This document shows positions 58,501-64,000 of a stretch of DNA of 64,000 nt, piece after piece (the stretch's first letter is position 1; each line of letters opens with the position of its first letter). A program made the translations under genes and the position numbers. The notes below the pieces were generated by a model that was given only the letters and a program-made list of their open reading frames with translations, made no database searches and was not told where the DNA came from. The stretch covers positions 62,001 through 126,000 of the forward strand of contig JAGXTE010000058.1 in the NCBI GenBank assembly GCA_018334095.1. The letters run 5' to 3'. This DNA is from Nitrosarchaeum sp. GTDB taxonomy: Archaea; Thermoproteota; Nitrososphaeria; Nitrososphaerales; Nitrosopumilaceae.

Positions 58501-59886
58501 TTAGCTAAATTGGTGGACTACATCCATCAAGCCCTGTTTAAATTCTTCAGTTGAAAGACCCCATCGGCCATATTCATCTTTGTATCCATCCCATGCTTCT
58601 TCAGCTTCTTTTGCAATCTCCAAAATCTTTGGCCCAATTGCCTTGGTATTTACAAGAACCGCAATACTTGCTTGTTCTCCATCCATTATTGGGATTTTTA
58701 CAAAGATCATTCTAGACTCTTCAATGTTGAATTTGTCTTTGATTATTCTTTTAATGGCCTCTCGTTCTTTAATATCAAATTCACCTTTCACTTTAACTAA
58801 AACACAACAAGAATCACGTGAGCTTCCATTATTTCGAATATCATTTTCGTCAATATCAAATAGTAATGCATCTTCTTTCTTACCAAGTTTATTTAGAACG
58901 TCCTCCATTGTGTTATTTTTTGTAGATGTCAACATATCTTTGCCCCATTGACTTTCAGATGGGCTAACTGGCATAATCCATGGAATTGCAAATTTCGGTT
59001 TCTTTGTTGCAAGCCATGTACGATAATTAGACATATCCCATTCAGTTTCTCTTGCAAATGAAGAGATAAACATCGAAATAGTGTTTGCAGCTATCAAGTT
59101 CATTCCCTTGTAATCTTTCCAACCAACTTCATGTTCTTTTGGAAGATCATCTATAATAGAAGGAATTTTTTGTAGTTTCTTGTCATGTTGATGAGCAAGT
59201 TTTCTTAGTGCTTTATTTGAAACCAAGATAGAACAATCGCTGTATTTGATTTGGTATTCCAAATTCATTACTATGTTAATTGCAGCTGCCTCAAAAATTA
59301 CGGGATCCCATCCAAATTCAGGCATTAATCCAAAAGTTGCAATTGTAGCATGTTCTTTAGTGTTAGTTTTTATGTATTCAATAAACGCACTTGAAAATGA
59401 GCTTCCAGTTCCACCACCCATAGCAAATGGAACAACATAACCTCTAACTGGCTCTGGTGAAATTGCAGATAGTTGTTTTTTAATATCAACTTTAGTTTTC
59501 ATCTCTTCAAGGAATCTTGTCTTTCCTTCTGCCCAGTTTCTTGCTGCGCCTCCAGCACCATGAATTACATGCTGATCACGTAGTGCAAAAAGGTCAGGAT
59601 ATGATTGTAAAATTAGGTTAGCAGCTCTTGGATCAAGATCAACAAGCAGTGCCCTTGGAATAAGTGGAATATCGCCATCACCATATGATGGGGAAAATCT
59701 CAAGATTGTGCTTCCGTATCTTTTTAAAACTCGTGATTCATCTTTTGAATTTAATGTTGGTTTTAACGGGTCTGCTCCAACGTCTAACAGTAGTCTTCGA
59801 TATGATTCAGCCCCAAGTCCTATCCCACAATGGCCAAAACAGATCATTAGAACAGGTGCTGGTGGAAGTGGTGCTAATTTAGACAT
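58501..59886 (-). CDS. Tubulin/FtsZ-superfamily GTPase, divergent
   Basis: 461 aa. Nucleotide-binding elements in tubulin order: ICFGHCGIGLGAESYRRLL (T1, residues 15-33), PRALLVDLDPRAA (T3), GAGGAARNWAEG (matching GAGNNWAKG) and MGGGTGSS (T4, 157-163). These look closer to tubulin than to FtsZ. The T7 region (GMNLIAANTISMF) lacks the acidic residue that normally drives GTP hydrolysis at the subunit contact. The 461-aa length is between FtsZ and tubulin. It probably forms filaments; function not known. Next to a CdvB paralogue. Confidence 0.8.
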   Translation of the reverse strand: MSKLAPLPPAPVLMICFGHCGIGLGAESYRRLLLDVGADPLKPTLNSKDESRVLKRYGSTILRFSPSYGDGDIPLIPRALLVDLDPRAANLILQSYPDLFALRDQHVIHGAGGAARNWAEGKTRFLEEMKTKVDIKKQLSAISPEPVRGYVVPFAMGGGTGSSFSSAFIEYIKTNTKEHATIATFGLMPEFGWDPVIFEAAAINIVMNLEYQIKYSDCSILVSNKALRKLAHQHDKKLQKIPSIIDDLPKEHEVGWKDYKGMNLIAANTISMFISSFARETEWDMSNYRTWLATKKPKFAIPWIMPVSPSESQWGKDMLTSTKNNTMEDVLNKLGKKEDALLFDIDENDIRNNGSSRDSCCVLVKVKGEFDIKEREAIKRIIKDKFNIEESRMIFVKIPIMDGEQASIAVLVNTKAIGPKILEIAKEAEEAWDGYKDEYGRWGLSTEEFKQGLMDVVHQFS

Positions 59887-60015
59887 GGTTTACTTAACCT
59901 AGGATGATATTACGCTGCTCATTAATAAGAGAGTAGAACAAATTATACCAACCATATCATGTTTAGATACTTTTTTACTTAAAAATTGTTTAAAAATATA
60001 GATTTTTTTAATTAT

Positions 60016-60636
60016 CTATTGAAGACCGATTGTGTTTGAAGATGAAATTCCAGTTGGGATTGATGGGAATTTATCACCAACACGAGTTCCAGCAACAGCT
60101 GCTGCTTCTTTAAGGATATTTTCAGTCTCTTCGTTTGATGCGCCATCAAATTCAAAGCTTCCCTCAAATGAACCAGAAATTGATTCATTGAGAATACCAA
60201 ACAATGATTCAAATTCACGACTTACTTCTGGCATGATTTTTCCTAAAGCTGGCTTTAAGGCATTCATGGTTGCCATAACCGGGCCTAATGATGCCATTGC
60301 ATCACCTAAATCAGATACAGTGGATAATCGTAGATTAACTTGTTCTAAGGAGATCTTCATAGTGTTTAGAATTTTTTTGTTCTTTCTTATTTCTACTAAT
60401 TCGTTTGCAAGAACTCTTCCAGTTGAAATATCGTGATTCTTTTTTGCCATTACGATTCTGTTAAATAATTTTGCGTCTTTTTCATCTAATGTTTTTACTT
60501 TGTAATCAAGAGTAGATACGGTTTTGTTTAAATGTACAAGGGAGTTTTGAATTCTTGGTTTAATTGGTGCTTCTTTTTTTAGACCACGAATATGGTCTGA
60601 GATTCCTTTTGGTTGAGGATTATTCCAATTTGTCAT
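60016..60636 (-). CDS. cdvB: ESCRT-III/CdvB-family (Snf7-like) protein
   Basis: 206 aa. Helical Snf7 pattern: a basic N-terminal stretch (LKKEAPIKPRIQNSLVHLNKTVSTLDYKVKTLDEKDAKLFNRIVMAKKNHD), then helix 3 (TGRVLANELVEIRKNKKILNTMKISLEQVNLRL) and an acidic, Ser/Gly-rich tail ending SSSNTIGLQ. It matches archaeal CdvB paralogues (CdvB1/B2 type) that form membrane-constricting filaments during division. No wH or clear MIM2 element seen. It lies upstream of the tubulin-like gene with a 129-bp gap that includes a likely promoter, and divergent from dCMP deaminase. Confidence 0.82.
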   Translation of the reverse strand: MTNWNNPQPKGISDHIRGLKKEAPIKPRIQNSLVHLNKTVSTLDYKVKTLDEKDAKLFNRIVMAKKNHDISTGRVLANELVEIRKNKKILNTMKISLEQVNLRLSTVSDLGDAMASLGPVMATMNALKPALGKIMPEVSREFESLFGILNESISGSFEGSFEFDGASNEETENILKEAAAVAGTRVGDKFPSIPTGISSSNTIGLQ

Positions 60637-60780
60637 GAAATTCTATTTTACATGATTAAACAAGATCATAATCAAATGAGTTGAAGATATTATACAAATT
60701 AGATAGTTTTGTGGAATGAGGTATATTCAGACTGTCAAAATTCAACGAATTGTATGAATCAATATATTGAACAAATAGGC

Positions 60781-61317
60781 ATGATTTGTGTGAATAAATC
60801 TTTTGAGAGGCCGAATTGGGATGAATATTTTATGCTTCAAGCAGAATTGGCTAAACTTCGTTCAAATTGTATGACTAGACAAGTAGGGGCAGTGATTGTT
60901 CGTAAAAACAGACAATTGGCAACAGGATATAACGGAACACCTCCAGGAATCAAAAATTGTTTTGACGGAGGATGCAAACGTTGTCAACTAAGAATGGAGG
61001 GTAAGATAGAATCAGGAGCATCGTTGGATAGGTGCCTTTGCAACCATGCAGAGGCAAATGCAATAATGCATTGTGCAATCTTAGGGATTGAGGCGGGCAT
61101 AGCAGGAGCTATTCTATACACAACATTTGTCCCATGTTTAGAGTGTACAAAAATGGCAATAACAATTGGAATTAAAAAATTTGTATGTCTTGATTCGTAT
61201 CCAGAAACAGATTTTGAATTATTAAAAGAAGCAGGAGTAGAGGTTGTTCAATTAGATAAAAGCAGAATTACTAAGTGGGCAAAGGAGTTAGTAAGCAAAT
61301 ACGAAAATTCGAAGTGA
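60781..61317 (+). CDS. dCMP deaminase (cytidine/deoxycytidylate deaminase family)
   Basis: 178 aa from the ATG at 60781. HAEANAI (zinc His and catalytic Glu) and PCLEC (the two zinc Cys) are intact, with GASLDRCLCN and a zinc-rich insert NCFDGGCKRCQLRMEG typical of dCMP deaminases. It converts dCMP to dUMP for thymidylate synthesis. Earlier in-frame starts exist from 60709, but family homology begins at about residue 7 of this call. It overlaps nothing and is followed by PolB after 4 bp. Confidence 0.88.
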   Translation: MICVNKSFERPNWDEYFMLQAELAKLRSNCMTRQVGAVIVRKNRQLATGYNGTPPGIKNCFDGGCKRCQLRMEGKIESGASLDRCLCNHAEANAIMHCAILGIEAGIAGAILYTTFVPCLECTKMAITIGIKKFVCLDSYPETDFELLKEAGVEVVQLDKSRITKWAKELVSKYENSK

Positions 61318-61321
61318 TCAT

Positions 61322-63880
61322 ATGCAAGTGGACGTTAAAGAAACTGAAAAGATAACAACAATGCCACCATCAATGTTAGTATCTGCAACATATGACAACA
61401 TAACTAGATCCGCGGTTTTAAAATTCTATGAACCTACATCACAAAAATTAATTTTATGGAATGATGAAACGGGACACAAACCGTATTGTTATTCAAGACT
61501 ATCTCCAGACGAGCTTGACTTTTTACAAGAGAGAGACGACATTTTAGATATTAAAACAGAAAGAAGACATGATTTAATGAAAGACGAAGAAGTAGTTCTT
61601 TCAAAAATAATAGTAGCTGATCCACTAACAATTGGAGGAACTGCTGGAGACAAAAGCATCAGAAACATAATTGAAACATGGGAGTCAGATATCAAATATT
61701 ACGAAAATTATCTTTATGATAGATCGTTAATTGTTGGAAAGTATTATGAAATTATTGATGGAAAAATAAAACCGCATGATTTAGAAATATCAGATGAAGT
61801 CAAACTTGCTCTAAAAAGTTTGTTATGGGATAAAGTAGATAGCGAAAATATGGTAGACCCAAAAGAATTCAAGGAGTTGATTTCTGACTGGGCAGATTTG
61901 CTGAATCAGCCAATTCCTAGAATCAAAAGATTAAGTGTAGATATTGAAGTTGAGGCTGAAATTGGAAGGATTCCAGACCCAAAAATTGCAGAAAAAAAAG
62001 TTACCGCTGTTGGCCTAAAAGGAACAAATGGATTTGATCAAATTTTTGTGTTAAGAACAGAGGGAACTGAAGAAGGCATAAACGAGCTCGATAAAAATAT
62101 CAAAATTGTATTTTATGAATCAAATAAAGAAAAAGAGATGATTTTAGATGCATTTAAGATAATTGAAGAATTTCCTTTTGTGCTAACATACAATGGAGAT
62201 GATTTTGATTTACCATATTTGTTTAACAGAGCAGAAAGACTTGGAATTAAAAAAGAAGATAATCCGCTATACATGATGAAAGATTCTGCAACATTAAAAC
62301 ACGGAGTTCATCTTGATTTGTATAGGACTTTATCAAACAGATCATTTCAGATTTATGCTTTCAGTCAAAAGTATACAGATTTTTCATTAAACAGCGTATC
62401 AAAAGCACTTCTAAACAAAGAAAAAATCGATTATGGATTAGATTTTGATCAACTTACACTGTATCAAACTGCAAATTATTGTTATAATGACGCATTACTA
62501 ACATATGAGCTATCAAGCTTCAACAAAGATCTTTTGATGGACTTGCTTGTAATCATATCAAGAATTGGCAGAATGCCTATCGATGATATTGCACGAATGG
62601 GCGTATCACAGTGGATTCGAAGTCTACTGTATTATGAACACAGACAAAGAAATGCGCTAATTCCAAAAAGAGAGGAGTTGGAAAGAAGATCAGAAGGAGT
62701 AACATCAGATGCAGTAATCAAAGATAAAAAATACCGTGGAGGTCTAGTAATTGATCCAAAAGAAGGAATTCACTTCGATGTGGTAGTGATGGATTTTGCA
62801 AGTCTATACCCAAGCATAATCAAAGTGAGAAACATATCATATGAAACTGTAAGGTGTTCACATAGCGAATGTAAAAAAAATACTATTCCTCAAACTAATC
62901 ATTGGGCATGTACCAAACGAAATGGACTAACGGCAATAATCATCGGATCGTTGCGAGATTTAAGAGTAAATTACTACAAAAGCCTCTCAAAAAAAGAGAC
63001 GTTAACTGATGAACAAAGACAGCAATACACAGTAGTCAGTCAAGCACTCAAAGTCATTTTAAATGCCAGTTATGGTGTAATGGGTGCAGAAATATTTCCA
63101 TTGTATTTTCTTCCTGCAGCAGAAGCAACAACTGCAATTGGAAGATTCACCATTCTAGAAACAATCAAAAAATGTGAAGAAATTGGAATCGAAGTACTAT
63201 ACGGCGACACAGATTCATTATTTATCAAAAAACCTACAGATGAACAAATTCACAAAGTAATAGAACAAGCAAAAAAAGATCATGGGGTTGATCTAGAAAT
63301 AGACAAAGTGTATAGATACTGTGTACTAAGTAATAGAAAGAAAAATTATCTCGGAGTAACTAAATCAGGAACAGTAGATGTCAAAGGTCTAACTGGAAAA
63401 AAATCCCATACACCACCGTTTATCAGAAAATTATTTTATGAGTTACTAGATGTATTATCAACAGTTCAAACAATAGAAGACTTTGAGAAAGCAAAACTGT
63501 CTATCACAAACAAGATTGCAACATGTGCAAAAAAAGTTGAATCAAAGGAGATTCCACTTCAAGACTTGACATTTAATGTAATGATTAGCAAAGCACCATC
63601 TGAATATACCAAGACAGTTCCACAGCACATACGGGCTGCCAAATTGCTTGAATCAATTAGAGAAGTAAAAAAAGGAGATAAGATATCGTATGTCAAAATC
63701 ATAAACAAACCAGGAGTCAAACCTGTGGAGCTGGCTAAAAAAGAAGAAATAGATTCAAAGAAATACATGGAATTTATGGAATCGACATTGGATCAAATTA
63801 CATCTTCAATGGATTTGGATTTTTCAACCATGTTAGGAAAGCCAAAACAAACAGGGTTAGACGAATTTTTCTGGAATTAG
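61322..63880 (+). CDS. polB: Family B DNA polymerase
   Basis: 852 aa. Exonuclease motifs: LSVDIEVEAE (ExoI), LTYNGDDFDLP (ExoII) and YCYNDALLTYEL (ExoIII). Polymerase motifs: DFASLYPSII (A), KVILNASYGVMG (B) and YGDTDSLF (C). A four-cysteine-like insert (CSHSECKKN...WACTKRNG) sits after motif A. The C-terminus QTGLDEFF is a PIP box that binds the PCNA clamp. A replicative/repair polymerase, cytosolic. It follows the dCMP deaminase closely. Confidence 0.95.
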   Translation: MQVDVKETEKITTMPPSMLVSATYDNITRSAVLKFYEPTSQKLILWNDETGHKPYCYSRLSPDELDFLQERDDILDIKTERRHDLMKDEEVVLSKIIVADPLTIGGTAGDKSIRNIIETWESDIKYYENYLYDRSLIVGKYYEIIDGKIKPHDLEISDEVKLALKSLLWDKVDSENMVDPKEFKELISDWADLLNQPIPRIKRLSVDIEVEAEIGRIPDPKIAEKKVTAVGLKGTNGFDQIFVLRTEGTEEGINELDKNIKIVFYESNKEKEMILDAFKIIEEFPFVLTYNGDDFDLPYLFNRAERLGIKKEDNPLYMMKDSATLKHGVHLDLYRTLSNRSFQIYAFSQKYTDFSLNSVSKALLNKEKIDYGLDFDQLTLYQTANYCYNDALLTYELSSFNKDLLMDLLVIISRIGRMPIDDIARMGVSQWIRSLLYYEHRQRNALIPKREELERRSEGVTSDAVIKDKKYRGGLVIDPKEGIHFDVVVMDFASLYPSIIKVRNISYETVRCSHSECKKNTIPQTNHWACTKRNGLTAIIIGSLRDLRVNYYKSLSKKETLTDEQRQQYTVVSQALKVILNASYGVMGAEIFPLYFLPAAEATTAIGRFTILETIKKCEEIGIEVLYGDTDSLFIKKPTDEQIHKVIEQAKKDHGVDLEIDKVYRYCVLSNRKKNYLGVTKSGTVDVKGLTGKKSHTPPFIRKLFYELLDVLSTVQTIEDFEKAKLSITNKIATCAKKVESKEIPLQDLTFNVMISKAPSEYTKTVPQHIRAAKLLESIREVKKGDKISYVKIINKPGVKPVELAKKEEIDSKKYMEFMESTLDQITSSMDLDFSTMLGKPKQTGLDEFFWN

Positions 63881-63889
63881 TGATTGATA

Positions 63890-64000
63890 ATGGAAATTGA
63901 CGGAACTTTACTTACTATATTGGGGATATCTGCAGGAATACTAATTTTATCTGGATGGGTAGACCAAATTATCAAAGGGTACAAAACTAAGAGCCTCAAA
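63890..64000 (+). CDS. Partial gene, N-terminal membrane helix
   Basis: Frame open to the edge of the window (37 codons). Starts MEIDGTLLTILGISAGILIL followed by a polar segment SGWVDQIIKGYKTKSLK, so one membrane helix at the N-terminus. TTG at 63884 is an alternative start. No function can be given from this fragment; it follows polB by 9 bp. Confidence 0.55.
   Translation, partial: MEIDGTLLTILGISAGILILSGWVDQIIKGYKTKSLK

Noticed and set aside
1-64000. tRNA, rRNA, CRISPR array, transposase or phage integrase
   Set aside because: None was recognised in any gap by reading for GC-rich cloverleaf, repeats with spacers, or characteristic protein motifs. A tRNAscan-SE or Infernal run would be needed to exclude divergent RNAs.

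Overview
The window comes from a marine ammonia-oxidising archaeon of the Nitrososphaerota (Thaumarchaeota), most like Nitrosopumilus. The DNA is strongly AT-rich and genes are dense on both strands. Many starts are TTG or GTG, with TATA boxes about 26 bp upstream that imply leaderless mRNAs. Archaeal and thaumarchaeal markers include S26e, S25e, RpoK, Alba, TBP, TrmB regulators, an archaeal ThrRS, archaetidylinositol-type lipid synthesis, a PEFG-CTERM protein, a CdvB/ESCRT-III paralogue and a tubulin/FtsZ-family GTPase. I found no tRNA, rRNA, CRISPR array, insertion sequence or prophage.

Layout. 0-5 kb: a HEPN-like protein overlapping a small membrane protein, small zinc proteins, and a glycosyltransferase pair (GT39-like plus DPMS-GtrA). 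5.2-10.9 kb: a tightly overlapped tryptophan operon trpEGDCBA with no trpF. 11-20 kb: a possible structured RNA, pyrG, an NAD kinase fused to a winged helix, a PfkB kinase, S26e, a CDP-alcohol phosphatidyltransferase, agmatinase and thrS. 20-29 kb: a rhodanese-like protein without its cysteine, a CBS-TrkH K+ transporter, S25e, RpoK, Alba, an asparagine-synthase-like protein with a zinc ribbon, an unlisted YHS-domain protein, an aldo/keto reductase and a UbiA prenyltransferase.

28.9-40 kb is a type IV pilus/surface locus. The minus-strand run holds a zinc-ribbon protein, four class III signal-peptide pilin-like proteins (one 593 aa) and an 866-aa membrane-anchored protein with Ig-like repeats. 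Divergent from it are the secretion ATPase and two TadC/ArlJ-type membrane platform proteins. 40-55 kb is a regulatory region: TrmB regulators, a ribbon-helix-helix protein, three orphan response regulators, paralogous NitrOD5-like regulators, paralogous multi-pass membrane proteins, two transporters, a parvulin and a Hef-type helicase. Its intergenic gaps are rich in palindromes, including four copies of a TTTCCA-N4-TGGAAA type element.

55-64 kb holds a PEFG-CTERM protein, a TBP gene whose full reading frame has no ATG/GTG/TTG start and follows directly on a C2H2 mini-protein, an MscS channel, a tubulin/FtsZ-like GTPase with a coiled-coil partner next to a CdvB paralogue, a dCMP deaminase and family B DNA polymerase with a C-terminal PIP box.

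The most notable points are the zinc-finger/TBP arrangement, the tubulin-like/ESCRT-III neighbourhood, the shared start-site palindrome of a transporter and a TrmB regulator, and a set of zinc-binding mini-proteins of 28-70 aa. All names rest on reading motifs by eye; no database search was run.
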